Assembly: GCF_012689525.1 (NCBI RefSeq)
Contig: NZ_CP051516.1
Location: 3,472,001 to 3,536,000, forward strand
Length of the DNA: 64,000 nucleotides
DNA from: Paraburkholderia aromaticivorans
Lineage (GTDB): Bacteria; Pseudomonadota; Gammaproteobacteria; Burkholderiales; Burkholderiaceae
Direction: 5' to 3'
A program made the position numbers and the translations under genes. Position 1 is the stretch's first letter, and each line of letters opens with the position of its first letter. Below, in pieces: positions 27,674 to 37,180 of the stretch. The notes under the pieces are model-generated. The model was not told where the DNA came from. It worked only from the letters and a program-made list of their open reading frames with translations, and made no database searches.

Positions 27674-29464
27674 TCAGAACTGATCTTCCGACAAAGCCAG
27701 CACACTCTCTCCGCCCTTCGCGCTGACAATCGACGCCTCGAGCGCCGACGCCAGCGGCAGCACATGCTCCGCGTAGAACTGCGCGGTCGCGATCTTGGCG
27801 CCGTAGAACGACGGGTCTTCGTCGCGCTTCTGAGCCGCCACGAGCAACGCACGCGCCATCTGCCAGCCGCCCAGCACGATGCCCGCGAGTTTAAGATACG
27901 GCACGCTGCCGGCGAATACCGCATTCGGATCGCCCTTCGTATTGGCGACCACAAAATCGACCGCCGCGCCCAACGAGCGCTGGCCCTGCGCGAGATACTT
28001 CTTCATCGAGTCGAACGCCGGGCCTTGCTGCGCGCCGAGTGCCTCGATCGTTGCAGCCACCTCGGCGAGCAGCGACTTCGCCACCTTGCCGCCGTCGCGC
28101 ACGGTTTTTCGGCCGATCAGGTCGTTGGCCTGAATCGCGGTCGTGCCTTCGTAGATCGTCAGAATGCGCGCGTCGCGGTAGTACTGCGCGGCGCCGGTTT
28201 CTTCGATGAAGCCCATGCCGCCGTGCACCTGCACGCCGAGGCTCGCGACGTCGATGGACAACTCCGTGCTCCAGCCCTTCACGATCGGCACGAGGTATTC
28301 GTAGATCGCCTGATGCTCGGCGCGCTTGCCTTCGTCCGCGTGACGATGCGCGATGTCGCAGTGCGCCGCGGCCACATAAGCCAGCGCCCGCGACGCTTCA
28401 GTGAGGCCGCGCATGGTCGCGAGCATACGGCGCACGTCGGGGTGTTGAATGATCGCGACCGGCTGCTTCGCGGAGCCATCGACGGGAAGGCTTTGCACGC
28501 GATCTTTCGCGTACGCCACTGCCTTTTGATAAGCGCGATCCGAGACGCCCACGCCTTGCATGCCGACAGCAAAACGCGCCGCGTTCATCATGATGAACAT
28601 GTATTCGAGGCCGCGATTCTCCTCGCCGACCAGATGACCGATCGCGCCGCCGTGGTCGCCGAATTGCAGCACCGCGGTCGGGCTCGCCTTGATGCCGAGC
28701 TTGTGTTCGATCGACACGCAATGCACGTCGTTGCGCTCGCCGAGCGAACCGTCTTCATTGACGAGGAACTTCGGCACGATGAAAAGCGAAATGCCTTTCA
28801 CGCCTTCGGGCGCATTCGGCGTACGGGCCAGCACGAGATGGGCGATGTTCTTCGCCATGTCGTGCTCGCCCCACGTAATGAAAATCTTCGTGCCGAACAG
28901 CTTGAACGAGCCGTCGCCCTGCGGCTCGGCGCGCGTACGCACGAGCGCGAGATCGGAACCGGCCTGCGGCTCGGTCAGGTTCATCGTGCCGGTCCATTCA
29001 CCGGAAATCAGCTTCGGGACATAGGTCTGTTTTTGCGCTTCGGTGCCGGCGGTGAGCAGCGCTTCGATCGCGCCGTCAGTCAGCAACGGACACAGCGCGA
29101 ACGATAGATTCGACGCGTTGAGCATTTCGACGCACGGCGTCGCGATCAGCTTCGGCAGGCCCTGGCCTTCGTAATCGACGGGATGTTGTACACCTTGCCA
29201 GCCGCCTTCGCCGAACTGGCGAAACGCTTCCTTGAAGCCGGGCGTCGCGGTGACCACGCCGTCTTTCCAACTGCTCGGATTGCGATCGCCTTCGACGTTC
29301 AGCGGCGCCAGCACTCCACCGCACAGTTTCGCCGATTCTTCGAGGACGGCTTGCGCCGTTTCGAGGTTCGCGTCTTCGAAGCCCGGCAAGGTCGCGATGT
29401 CTTCGAGACCGGCCAGTTCTTTCATCACGAACAACATGTCCTTGATGGGCGCCGTATAGCTCAT
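27674..29464 (-). CDS. Acyl-CoA dehydrogenase, long (about 600-residue) type
   Basis: 596 residues; the N- and C-terminal extensions relative to classic 380-residue enzymes place it with the DmdC/AcdA-like group. FAD-binding motifs MNLTEPQAGSDLALVRTRA and KIFITWGEHD, and the C-terminal DARILTIYEGTTAIQANDLIGRK. Excellent GGAGGAG ribosome site upstream. It follows etfB-etfA, its likely electron acceptor, but a terminator lies between. The acyl-CoA substrate cannot be read from sequence. Confidence 0.92.
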   Translation of the reverse strand: MSYTAPIKDMLFVMKELAGLEDIATLPGFEDANLETAQAVLEESAKLCGGVLAPLNVEGDRNPSSWKDGVVTATPGFKEAFRQFGEGGWQGVQHPVDYEGQGLPKLIATPCVEMLNASNLSFALCPLLTDGAIEALLTAGTEAQKQTYVPKLISGEWTGTMNLTEPQAGSDLALVRTRAEPQGDGSFKLFGTKIFITWGEHDMAKNIAHLVLARTPNAPEGVKGISLFIVPKFLVNEDGSLGERNDVHCVSIEHKLGIKASPTAVLQFGDHGGAIGHLVGEENRGLEYMFIMMNAARFAVGMQGVGVSDRAYQKAVAYAKDRVQSLPVDGSAKQPVAIIQHPDVRRMLATMRGLTEASRALAYVAAAHCDIAHRHADEGKRAEHQAIYEYLVPIVKGWSTELSIDVASLGVQVHGGMGFIEETGAAQYYRDARILTIYEGTTAIQANDLIGRKTVRDGGKVAKSLLAEVAATIEALGAQQGPAFDSMKKYLAQGQRSLGAAVDFVVANTKGDPNAVFAGSVPYLKLAGIVLGGWQMARALLVAAQKRDEDPSFYGAKIATAQFYAEHVLPLASALEASIVSAKGGESVLALSEDQF

Positions 29465-29490
29465 TTCAGTTCTCCTCCCGCTTCTGATAT

Positions 29491-29528
29491 AAAAAAAGGG
29501 CGCTGGACTTGATCGGTCCCGCGCCCTT
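29491..29528 (-). terminator. Terminator between etfA and the acyl-CoA dehydrogenase
   Basis: On the minus strand AAGGGCGC / GCGCCCTT stem with an inner GGAC/GTCC and a T7 tail, 27 bases before the dehydrogenase start. Confidence 0.75.
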
Positions 29529-29567
29529 CCTGTGCTGCCAGACGCCTTTTATGCGGCGCTACGGCGC

Positions 29568-30503
29568 TTAACCGAGTTCGCTGACGAGTTGGGGCACGAG
29601 CGTGAACAGATCGCCTACCAGACCGTAATCGGCGACGCTGAAGATCGGCGCTTCTTCGTCTTTGTTGATCGCGACGATGACTTTGCTGTCTTTCATCCCG
29701 GCCAGATGCTGGATCGCGCCCGAGATGCCGACTGCGATGTACAACTGCGGCGCGACGATCTTGCCGGTTTGTCCCACTTGATAGTCGTTCGGCACGAAGC
29801 CCGCATCGACCGCTGCGCGCGATGCGCCGAGCGCTGCGTTCAGTTTGTCCGCCAGCGGTTCCAGAACCTTCGTGTAGTTCTCGCCGTTGCCCAGACCGCG
29901 GCCACCCGAAACGATGATCTTTGCCGCCGTCAGTTCCGGACGGTCCAGCTTCGTCACTTCACGGCTCACGAATGACGAGATGCCGCTGTCGGCGGCCGCT
30001 TCGATTTTTTCCACCGATGCGCTGCCGCCTTCGGCTGCGACAGGGTCGAAACCGGTCGTGCGGACCGTGATGACCTTGATCGGATCAGCGGATTGCACCG
30101 TTGCGATCGCGTTACCGGCGTAGATCGGGCGCTCGAACGTATCCGGGCTGTCCACTGCCGTGATATCGCTGATCTGCGCGACGTCGAGCTTTGCGGCGAT
30201 ACGCGGCGTGATGTTCTTGCCGTACGCGGTTGCTGGCGCGAGGATGTGTGTGTAGTCCTTCGCGATGTTCAGCACCGTGGCTTCGATGTTTTCTGCCAGG
30301 CCTGCTGCGAGTTGCGGCGCGTCAGCCAGCAACACTTTGGAAACGCCTGCAATCTTCGCCGCTGCATCAGCTGCGGCTTGCGCGTTATGCCCTGCCACCA
30401 GCACGTGGATATCACCACCAATCTTCTGCGCGGCTGCAATCGTGTTCAGCGTCGCGGCCTTGATCGACGCGCTGTCGTGTTCTGCAATTACCAGATTCGT
30501 CAT
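29568..30503 (-). CDS. etfA: Electron transfer flavoprotein alpha subunit
   Basis: 311 residues. Binds FAD; passes electrons from acyl-CoA dehydrogenases to ETF-ubiquinone oxidoreductase. C-terminal FAD motifs [54 protein letters not shown] and [13 protein letters not shown] are present. 14 bases downstream of etfB. Confidence 0.97.
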   Translation of the reverse strand: MTNLVIAEHDSASIKAATLNTIAAAQKIGGDIHVLVAGHNAQAAADAAAKIAGVSKVLLADAPQLAAGLAENIEATVLNIAKDYTHILAPATAYGKNITPRIAAKLDVAQISDITAVDSPDTFERPIYAGNAIATVQSADPIKVITVRTTGFDPVAAEGGSASVEKIEAAADSGISSFVSREVTKLDRPELTAAKIIVSGGRGLGNGENYTKVLEPLADKLNAALGASRAAVDAGFVPNDYQVGQTGKIVAPQLYIAVGISGAIQHLAGMKDSKVIVAINKDEEAPIFSVADYGLVGDLFTLVPQLVSELG

Positions 30504-30517
30504 TTCGTCCGTCTCCC

Positions 30518-31267
30518 TTACAGCACCTTGGCTTCGTTCTTCAGCTTCTCGACCAGCGTCTTCACGTCCGGCACCTTCACGCCGGCGGAGCGCTTGGGCG
30601 GCTCGACGACCTTCAGCGTCGTCAGGCGCGGCGTGACATCGACGCCGAGATCTTCCGGCTTGAGGACTTCCAGCGGCTTCTTCTTCGCCTTCATGATGTT
30701 CGGCAGCGTCACGTAGCGCGGCTCGTTCAGGCGCAGGTCCGTCGTGATAACTGCGGGAAGCTTTAAAGACAGCGTTTCAGCACCGCCGTCCACTTCGCGC
30801 GAAACGGTTGCCTTGCCGTCAGCGACAACAACCTTCGAAGCAAAGGTCGCTTGCGGTAAACCAGCCAAAGCAGCCAGCATCTGACCCGTCTGGTTCGAAT
30901 CGTCGTCGATAGCCTGCTTGCCGAGAATGACGAGCGAAGGCTGTTCCTTGTCGACCAGCGCCTTAAGCAGCTTGGCCACGGCCAACGGCTGCAGTTCTTG
31001 CGACGACTCGATCAGGATCGCGCGATCCGCACCGATCGCCAGCGCCGTGCGCAGCGTTTCCTGCGCTTGCGTCACGCCGCAGGACACAGCGATCACTTCC
31101 GTCGCCACGCCTGCTTCACGCAGACGAACGGCTTCTTCAACCGCGATTTCGTCGAACGGATTCATCGACATCTTCACGTTGGCGATGTCGACGCCCGTGC
31201 CGTCCGACTTGACTCGAACTTTCACGTTGTAATCGACCACTCTTTTGACTGGCACCAGGATTTTCAT
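30518..31267 (-). CDS. etfB: Electron transfer flavoprotein beta subunit
   Basis: 249 residues from the ATG at 31267 ([17 protein letters not shown]), with an in-frame GTG at 31273 rejected. Signature [11 protein letters not shown] and [23 protein letters not shown] visible. First gene of etfBA. Confidence 0.97.
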   Translation of the reverse strand: MKILVPVKRVVDYNVKVRVKSDGTGVDIANVKMSMNPFDEIAVEEAVRLREAGVATEVIAVSCGVTQAQETLRTALAIGADRAILIESSQELQPLAVAKLLKALVDKEQPSLVILGKQAIDDDSNQTGQMLAALAGLPQATFASKVVVADGKATVSREVDGGAETLSLKLPAVITTDLRLNEPRYVTLPNIMKAKKKPLEVLKPEDLGVDVTPRLTTLKVVEPPKRSAGVKVPDVKTLVEKLKNEAKVL

Positions 31268-31307
31268 GCACACGCTCCAAAGTTACGAATACGTCAACCC
31301 AACGAAC

Positions 31308-31313
31308 ATTATA
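31308..31313 (-). promoter_or_regulatory. Candidate -10 of etfBA
   Basis: TATAAT on the minus strand, 41 bases before the etfB ATG; no clear -35. Confidence 0.4.
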
Positions 31314-31414
31314 GCGACTGCCCTCATGGCAGCCTTGTCGCGGGTGCTTTAGCAGGAGGATATCGCTCCTCAGCGGCGTGACGGCAATATCGAACGATCG
31401 TTCTATTTTAATCT

Positions 31415-31443
31415 CGAAAAAACCCGGGAGACAACCCCGGGTT
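31415..31443 (-). terminator. Terminator of the metNIQ operon
   Basis: On the minus strand AACCCGGG-GTTGTCT-CCCGGGTT followed by TTTT, downstream of metQ. Confidence 0.85.
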
Positions 31444-31504
31444 AAGCCTTACGACTCTAATTTTGCATTGCCGTCGTATCTTGCTTGCTCTGCGGACCGC
31501 CGGC

Positions 31505-32302
31505 TCACCACGCAGTGATGACCGACCCGCCGAATTTGCTTTCAACGAACTGCTTCACTTCCGGCGAATGATACGCCGCGACCAGCTTGGCGACCCACGG
31601 CTTATTCTTATCCGCTTCGCGGATTGCGATAATGTTTACGTAAGGACCTTTCGGGTCCTCTATCGCGATGGCGTCCTGCTTGGGCTTCAGACCCGCTTCC
31701 ATCGCGAAGTTCGTGTTGATCGCGGCCGCGTCCACGTCGTTCAGCGAGCGTGGAATCTGCGCGGCGTCGAGTTCGACGATCTTCAGCTTCTTCGGGTTGT
31801 CGACGATGTCGAGCGGCGTCGCCTTCAGCCCCGCGTCGGCACGCAGTTTCAGCAGACCCTGCTTTTGCAGCAACAGCAACGCGCGGCCGCCGTTGGTCGG
31901 ATCGTTCGGCACCGCGATCTTCGCGCCCGGCTGCAGTTCGGCCAGCGTCTTCACTTTCTTCGAATAGATGCCCATCGGGTACGTAACCGTGTCCGCGATG
32001 CCGATCAGCTTGTAGCCGCGGTCCTTCACCTGCGCCTGCAGATACGGCTCGTGCTGGTAGCTGTTCGCGTCCAGATCGCCGCCAGCGAGCGCGGCGTTCG
32101 GCTGCACGTAATCGGAGAATTCGACGATCTTGATGTTCAGACCGTTCTTCGCCGCGACCGTCTTCACGACTTCCATGATCTGCGCGTGCGGGCCGCCGGT
32201 GACGCCGACCTTGATCGTGTCTTCAGCGTGAGCCGCATTGGCGGCGAACAGCGATGCGGCGCCGAGCGCGGCGGCCAGCTTGAGAATGAAACGACGTTGC
32301 AT
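31505..32302 (-). CDS. metQ: Methionine ABC transporter substrate-binding protein
   Basis: 265 residues from the ATG at 32302 (MQRRFILKLAAALG) with GGAAAGG upstream. Signal peptide to AHAED; there is no lipobox Cys, so it is probably periplasmic rather than a lipoprotein. NlpA/MetQ fold: IKVGVTGGPHAQIMEVV, FSDYVQPNAALAGGDLDANSYQHEPYL, ALNDVDAAAINTNFA-like region. Third gene of metNIQ. Confidence 0.93.
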   Translation of the reverse strand: MQRRFILKLAAALGAASLFAANAAHAEDTIKVGVTGGPHAQIMEVVKTVAAKNGLNIKIVEFSDYVQPNAALAGGDLDANSYQHEPYLQAQVKDRGYKLIGIADTVTYPMGIYSKKVKTLAELQPGAKIAVPNDPTNGGRALLLLQKQGLLKLRADAGLKATPLDIVDNPKKLKIVELDAAQIPRSLNDVDAAAINTNFAMEAGLKPKQDAIAIEDPKGPYVNIIAIREADKNKPWVAKLVAAYHSPEVKQFVESKFGGSVITAW

Positions 32303-32336
32303 GATGGACCTTTCCAAACCTATCGACGTTGTTGTT

Positions 32337-32990
32337 TTACTTATGGCTCAAACGACGCACGAGCCAATCCCCGAACGACTGCACCATCTGCACGAAGACG
32401 ATCAGAATCACCACGACCGTCAACATCACTTCCGGCAGGAAACGCTGATACCCGTAGCGAATGCCGAGATCGCCGAGACCGCCGCCGCCGATCGCGCCCG
32501 CCATCGCCGAGTAACCGACCAGCGAGACGAAGGTAATCGTCAAACCGGCGACCACGCCCGGCAGCGATTCCGGCAACAACACCTTGAAGACGATCTGGCT
32601 GGTGGTCGCGCCCATCGCCTGCGCCGCTTCGATCAAGCCGCGATCCACTTCGCGCAGCGCAGTCTCGACCAGACGCGCGATGAATGGCGCGGCGGCGATC
32701 GTCAGCGGCACGACAGCGGCCGCCGTCCCGATCGACGAACCCACCACCAGACGCGTGAACGGAATCACCGCAACCAGCAAGATGATGAACGGCGTCGAAC
32801 GCACCGCGTTGACCATCACGCCCATCACGCGATTCACGGCGATGTTCTGCAGGACGCCTTGACGATCCGTGAGATACAACGCCACGCCGAGCGGCAAACC
32901 CACCAAAGCGCCGACCAGTCCGGAAATGCCCACCATGACGAGCGTTTCCCAGAACGACTGGACGAACATATCGAACATTTCACTCAACAT
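32337..32990 (-). CDS. metI: Methionine ABC transporter permease
   Basis: 217 residues from the ATG at 32990, overlapping metN by 11 bases. Five or so membrane helices and the permease EAA-like loop [27 protein letters not shown]. Partner of MetN and MetQ. Confidence 0.95.
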   Translation of the reverse strand: MLSEMFDMFVQSFWETLVMVGISGLVGALVGLPLGVALYLTDRQGVLQNIAVNRVMGVMVNAVRSTPFIILLVAVIPFTRLVVGSSIGTAAAVVPLTIAAAPFIARLVETALREVDRGLIEAAQAMGATTSQIVFKVLLPESLPGVVAGLTITFVSLVGYSAMAGAIGGGGLGDLGIRYGYQRFLPEVMLTVVVILIVFVQMVQSFGDWLVRRLSHK

Positions 32991-34014
32991 ACGAGAGCTC
33001 CTCCACCACCACACCCTGTTCACGCAGATACGTGAGCGCCTGCGCGACCTTCGTCGGTTCGCCGCCCGCGAGCACCGCGAGCGAGCCGAACGCCTGCCCC
33101 TGGATCTCGTCGATCTGGCCGTGCAGGATATTGAAGTCGAGTTCGTAGCGGCGGATCGTTTCCGACAGGATCGGCTGATCGACGCCCGAGCCGGTGAACG
33201 CGAGGCGCAGCAAGTGGCCGCTGCCGGTCTTGAGTCGTTCCGCGACGCGCGCCTTCATGGCGGGCGGCAGTTCCTGCGCGATCACGTCGCCGATCAGGGC
33301 GCGCGTCACTTCGTGATGCGGTTGCAGGAACACGTCGATGACCTTGCCTTCTTCGACCACACGGCCCGCGTCCAGCACGGCGACGCGGTCGCAGACCTGC
33401 TTGATCACGTCCATCTGGTGCGTGATCAGCACGATGGTCAGGTTCAATTCGCGATTGATACGCTTGAGCAGGTCGAGAATCGCGCGCGTGGTTTCGGGAT
33501 CGAGCGCGGAGGTCGCTTCGTCGGAGAGCAGCACTTTGGGTTTGCTTGCCAAAGCGCGCGCAATGCCGACGCGCTGTTTCTGCCCGCCGCTGATTTGCGC
33601 CGGATAGCGATCTTTCTGCGCCGACAGGCCCACCAACTCGAGCAGCGGCAGCACGTTCGCTTCGATTTCGTCGCGCTTCATGCCGGCGAGTTCGAGCGGC
33701 AACGCGACGTTGTCGTAGACCGTGCGCGACGACAGCAGGTTGAAGTGCTGGAAGATCATGCCGATCTCGCGGCGCGCCTCGCGCAATTGCGCGGCGGGCA
33801 GCGTCGTCAGATCGCGGCCGTTGACGACGATATTGCCTTCGCTTGGGCGCGTCAGCAGGTTCAGGGTGCGCACGAGCGTACTCTTGCCCGCGCCGCTGCG
33901 GCCGATGATGCCGAACACCTCGCCCGCCGGAATCGACAGATTGACGTTGTGCAGCGCCTCGACCCAGCCCCGGGGCCCGGCGAACCGCTGGGAGATATTG
34001 CGTATTTCGATCAT
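32980..34014 (-). CDS. metN: Methionine ABC transporter ATPase
   Basis: 344 residues. Walker [10 protein letters not shown], signature [15 protein letters not shown], Walker [12 protein letters not shown], then a C-terminal NIL/ACT-type regulatory domain (about residues 265-344) that senses methionine in this family. First gene of metNIQ. A minus-strand TAGAAT at 34108-34103 could be its -10. No SAM riboswitch fold was recognised upstream. Confidence 0.96.
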   Translation of the reverse strand: MIEIRNISQRFAGPRGWVEALHNVNLSIPAGEVFGIIGRSGAGKSTLVRTLNLLTRPSEGNIVVNGRDLTTLPAAQLREARREIGMIFQHFNLLSSRTVYDNVALPLELAGMKRDEIEANVLPLLELVGLSAQKDRYPAQISGGQKQRVGIARALASKPKVLLSDEATSALDPETTRAILDLLKRINRELNLTIVLITHQMDVIKQVCDRVAVLDAGRVVEEGKVIDVFLQPHHEVTRALIGDVIAQELPPAMKARVAERLKTGSGHLLRLAFTGSGVDQPILSETIRRYELDFNILHGQIDEIQGQAFGSLAVLAGGEPTKVAQALTYLREQGVVVEELSYVE

Positions 34015-34254
34015 GGAAAAACGAAACGGCGGAGTCTGTCAGCGAGCGTTGTGTGCTCCCGACAAGCGGCCGCCGTTGCTTTTATTGGGATTTGAGCCGG
34101 CAATTCTACCGCAGCGTCGTCATTCCCTTTAATAATCAATTCCGATCTTTTCATAACCTGTGGGCATTAGAGGTATGCTCGGTGCGAGAGGCTCGCGCGC
34201 GCACGGTCGCTGCGACTATGATCGGGCGGAACAAAATCAGGATAAGCGGCGGTT

Positions 34255-35163
34255 ATGGAGACATCTCAAAGCAGCAATGTGCGGCCCAGCGCGGGCAACC
34301 GGAACGCCGCCGGCGAACCGCAGCGCGCCTCGGTTACGACCGCCGACGGCGTCGACTTGCCGCTATACCGCTGGCCCGCCGCCGTGCCACCGCGCGCCAC
34401 GGTCGCGCTGCTCCACGGCCTCGCCGAGCACGCCGGCCGCTATGCGGCATTGGCCGCGCGGCTGAACGCGGCCGGCATCGAACTGGTGGCGATCGATCTG
34501 CGCGGCCACGGCCACGCGCCCGGCAAACGGTCCTATGTGAAGCGCTTCGACGACTATCTGCTGGACGCGCAAGCCTTGCTCGACGCCGCCGCGCAAAGTT
34601 GCGCCCCGCTCTTCCTGATGGGCCACAGCATGGGCGGCGCCGTGGCCGCGCTCTACGCGATCGAGCGCCTCGACGAGAGCGGCCGGCGCCTGAACGGCCT
34701 GATTCTGTCGAGTCCGGCGCTCGCACCCGGCCGCGACGTGCCGCGCTGGATGCTCAAGCTGAGCCAGGTGATCAGCCGTCTCTACCCGAGCTTCCCGGCG
34801 ATGAAAATCGACGCCGCCTTGCTCTCGCGCCTTCAGCCCGTGGTGAACGCCAATCGCAACGATCCGCTCGTGCATCACGGCGCGATTCCCGCGCGCACCG
34901 GCGCGGAACTGTTGCTGGCGATGGCGCGCATCGAACGCGGCCGTGCGGGGTTGCGTGTACCGTTGCTCGTTTATCACGGCACCGCTGACAAGCTCACCGA
35001 ACCCGAAGGCAGCCGCGAATTCGGTCAGCACGCAGGCTCGCCGGACAAGACGCTCACGCTGCACGATGGCAGCTATCACGAGACGATGAACGACCTCGAC
35101 CGCGATCGCGTGATCGGCGCTTTGGTCGAGTGGATTGAAAAACGGATGGTGGTAGGAGCCTGA
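34255..35163 (+). CDS. Alpha/beta hydrolase, monoacylglycerol lipase-like
   Basis: 302 residues. Nucleophile elbow GHSMGG, oxyanion-region LLHGLAEHAGRYAALAARL, and the DLRGHGHAPGKR block are those of lysophospholipase/monoacylglycerol lipases (Hydrolase_4). Asp in YHGTADKLTEP and His in DGSYHETMND complete the triad. Cytosolic; no signal peptide. Convergent with the enoyl-CoA hydratase gene, 11 bases apart. Confidence 0.9.
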   Translation: METSQSSNVRPSAGNRNAAGEPQRASVTTADGVDLPLYRWPAAVPPRATVALLHGLAEHAGRYAALAARLNAAGIELVAIDLRGHGHAPGKRSYVKRFDDYLLDAQALLDAAAQSCAPLFLMGHSMGGAVAALYAIERLDESGRRLNGLILSSPALAPGRDVPRWMLKLSQVISRLYPSFPAMKIDAALLSRLQPVVNANRNDPLVHHGAIPARTGAELLLAMARIERGRAGLRVPLLVYHGTADKLTEPEGSREFGQHAGSPDKTLTLHDGSYHETMNDLDRDRVIGALVEWIEKRMVVGA

Positions 35164-35174
35164 ACGACGCGCGC

Positions 35175-35984
35175 CTATTTTTCGTCGCGCTTCCAGTCAG
35201 GCGGTCGTTTGTCGATGAAAGCCTGCACACCTTCGAGCGCTGACTCGTCCATCATGTTGCAGGCCATCGTCTGCCCGGCGAGCTGGTAAGCCGCTTCGAT
35301 ACCCATCTCCAACTGACGATAGAAGAGGCCTTTGCCGGCGCTCACGGCTTCGACGGGTTTCGCGCAGATGCTGGTGGCGAGCCGCGTGATTTCCGCATCG
35401 AGCGCATCCGCTGGGACCACGCGGTTGACGAGACCTTGCTGCTTCGCCTCGGCGGCATCGATGAAATCGCCGGTGAGCAGCATTTCAAGCGCCGCCTTGC
35501 GCGACAGGTTGCGCGACAGCGGCACGGAAGGTGTCGCGCAGAAGAGCCCGAGGTTCACGCCCGACACCGCAAACCGCGCCGTGTCGGCCGCGACCGCCAG
35601 ATCGCACATCGCGACGAGTTGACAGCCGGCCGCCGTGGCAATGCCTTGCACCCGCGCGATCACCGGTTGCGGCAAGCGCTGGATCGTCATCATGAGCTTC
35701 GTGCAGCGCGCGAACAGCGCCTGGTAGTAAACCCGCGACGGCGCCGCGCGCATTTCCTTCAGATCGTGTCCCCCGCAGAACGCGCGCCCGGCGCCGGCGA
35801 TCACGACCACACGCGCGTCCGAGCGCCCGATCTCGCTCAATGCGGTCTGCAGGTCGTCGAGCAAGGCTTCGGAGAGCGCGTTGAAGGCGTCGGGCCGGTT
35901 CATCGTCAACCGCACCACGCCGCGTACGCCGTACGCGTCGTGTTCGATCTCGACCAGTGAGACGTTGCGTGCATCGGCGTTCAT
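35175..35984 (-). CDS. Enoyl-CoA hydratase/isomerase family protein
   Basis: 269 residues from the ATG at 35984 with AGGAGCGAGCC upstream. Crotonase fold: MNRPDAFNALSEALLDDL, GAGRAFCGGHDLKEM (oxyanion hole), VIARVQGIATAAGCQLVAMCDLAVAA. The second catalytic Glu position is not obvious (VNLGLFCATPSVPLSR), so activity may be other than classic hydration. Confidence 0.9.
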   Translation of the reverse strand: MNADARNVSLVEIEHDAYGVRGVVRLTMNRPDAFNALSEALLDDLQTALSEIGRSDARVVVIAGAGRAFCGGHDLKEMRAAPSRVYYQALFARCTKLMMTIQRLPQPVIARVQGIATAAGCQLVAMCDLAVAADTARFAVSGVNLGLFCATPSVPLSRNLSRKAALEMLLTGDFIDAAEAKQQGLVNRVVPADALDAEITRLATSICAKPVEAVSAGKGLFYRQLEMGIEAAYQLAGQTMACNMMDESALEGVQAFIDKRPPDWKRDEK

Positions 35985-36043
35985 GGCTCGCTCCTCATCG
36001 CGTTTTGAGCGGATAGCGCCGCGCGGCCTGGCGACTTGGCGAT

Positions 36044-36967
36044 TCAGATCCCAGCCAGCGAGCGTACGTGGGCGACCACGCTGCGCCCCAACGCGGACAG
36101 GTTGTACCCGCCTTCGAGACAACTCACGATCCGCCCGCGCGCATAACGCTTCGCGATCTCGCGCATCTGATCGGTGATCCAGGCGTAATCGTCTTCGACG
36201 AGACCCATGTTGCCGAGGTCGTCCTCACGATGCGCGTCGAAGCCGGCCGAGATGAACAGCATCTCCGGCTTGAACTCATGCAGGCGCGGCAGCCACAACA
36301 GGTCCACCGCTTCGCGCACCGCCATGCCTTTCGAGCGCGCCGGCATCGGCACGTTGCACATGTTGGCCGCCTGATTGTCGGCGCCGGTGAACGGGTAAAA
36401 CGGATGCTGGAAGATGCTGCACATCAGCACGCGCGAGTCGCCCGAGAAAGCCGCTTCAGTGCCGTTGCCGTGATGCACGTCGAAATCAATGATCGCGACG
36501 CGCTCCAGGCCATGCACTTCGAGCGCATGACGCGCGGCGATCGCGACGTTGTTGAAGAAGCAGAAGCCCATGGCGCGCGCCGGCTCCGCGTGGTGGCCGG
36601 GCGGGCGCACGCTGCAGAAGGCGTTGTCGTAACGGCCTTCGATCACCGCGTCGGTCGCGGCGACCGCGGCGCCCGCCGCGCGCAACGCGGCTTGCAGGGT
36701 ATGCGGGTTCATCGTCGTATCGGGATCGATTTCGGCGACGCCTTCAGCGGGCGAGCGGCTGCGAATATAGTCGACGTGAGCTTGCGTATGCACGCGCAGC
36801 AGCGCGGCATCGTCGGCGAGCGGCGCCGACTCGCGCTCGATCAAGGAGTCGATGCGGCTCGCGATCAACTGATCTTCGATTGCCTGCAGACGCGCGGGGC
36901 ATTCGGGATGCCATTGCCCCATGTCGTGCAGCAGACAATCGGCGTGGGAATAGAAGCCTGTTGCCAT
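36044..36967 (-). CDS. Histone deacetylase-family protein
   Basis: 307 residues from the ATG at 36967. Zinc amidohydrolase of the HDAC/AcuC/APAH family: HPECPARLQAIEDQL, CSVRPPGHHAE, FCFFNNVAIAA, IIDFDVHHGNGTE (metal ligands), SAGFDAHREDDLG and a C-terminal CLEGGYNLSALG. Bacterial members deacetylate acetyl-lysine or acetylpolyamines; the substrate here is not determinable. Confidence 0.93.
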   Translation of the reverse strand: MATGFYSHADCLLHDMGQWHPECPARLQAIEDQLIASRIDSLIERESAPLADDAALLRVHTQAHVDYIRSRSPAEGVAEIDPDTTMNPHTLQAALRAAGAAVAATDAVIEGRYDNAFCSVRPPGHHAEPARAMGFCFFNNVAIAARHALEVHGLERVAIIDFDVHHGNGTEAAFSGDSRVLMCSIFQHPFYPFTGADNQAANMCNVPMPARSKGMAVREAVDLLWLPRLHEFKPEMLFISAGFDAHREDDLGNMGLVEDDYAWITDQMREIAKRYARGRIVSCLEGGYNLSALGRSVVAHVRSLAGI

Positions 36968-37113
36968 GATTCTCTTTCTGCGGCGTCGCGCCTTCGAGGC
37001 GCGCGCGGCATGTCTCCATCCAGGGGCGCACGCCGTCGGCGCGCCAACATTCATCAAGTTACCACACGATGCGGCTGTGACGCGTCAGGCACAGTTTTGC
37101 GGGAGGCGTCGGG

Positions 37114-37119
37114 TATACT
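37114..37119 (+). promoter_or_regulatory. Candidate -10 of mltB
   Basis: TATACT 62 bases before the mltB ATG. Confidence 0.35.
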
Positions 37120-37180
37120 GCCCCGATCGGTTTTTCCCCGTCTTTCCCTTGTCTCCTGCGCCACGCGCCTTTAGCTCACT

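Noticed and set aside
34015..34254. SAM riboswitch upstream of metNIQ
   Set aside because: No recognisable SAM-I, SAM-II or SAH riboswitch core could be traced by eye in this leader.
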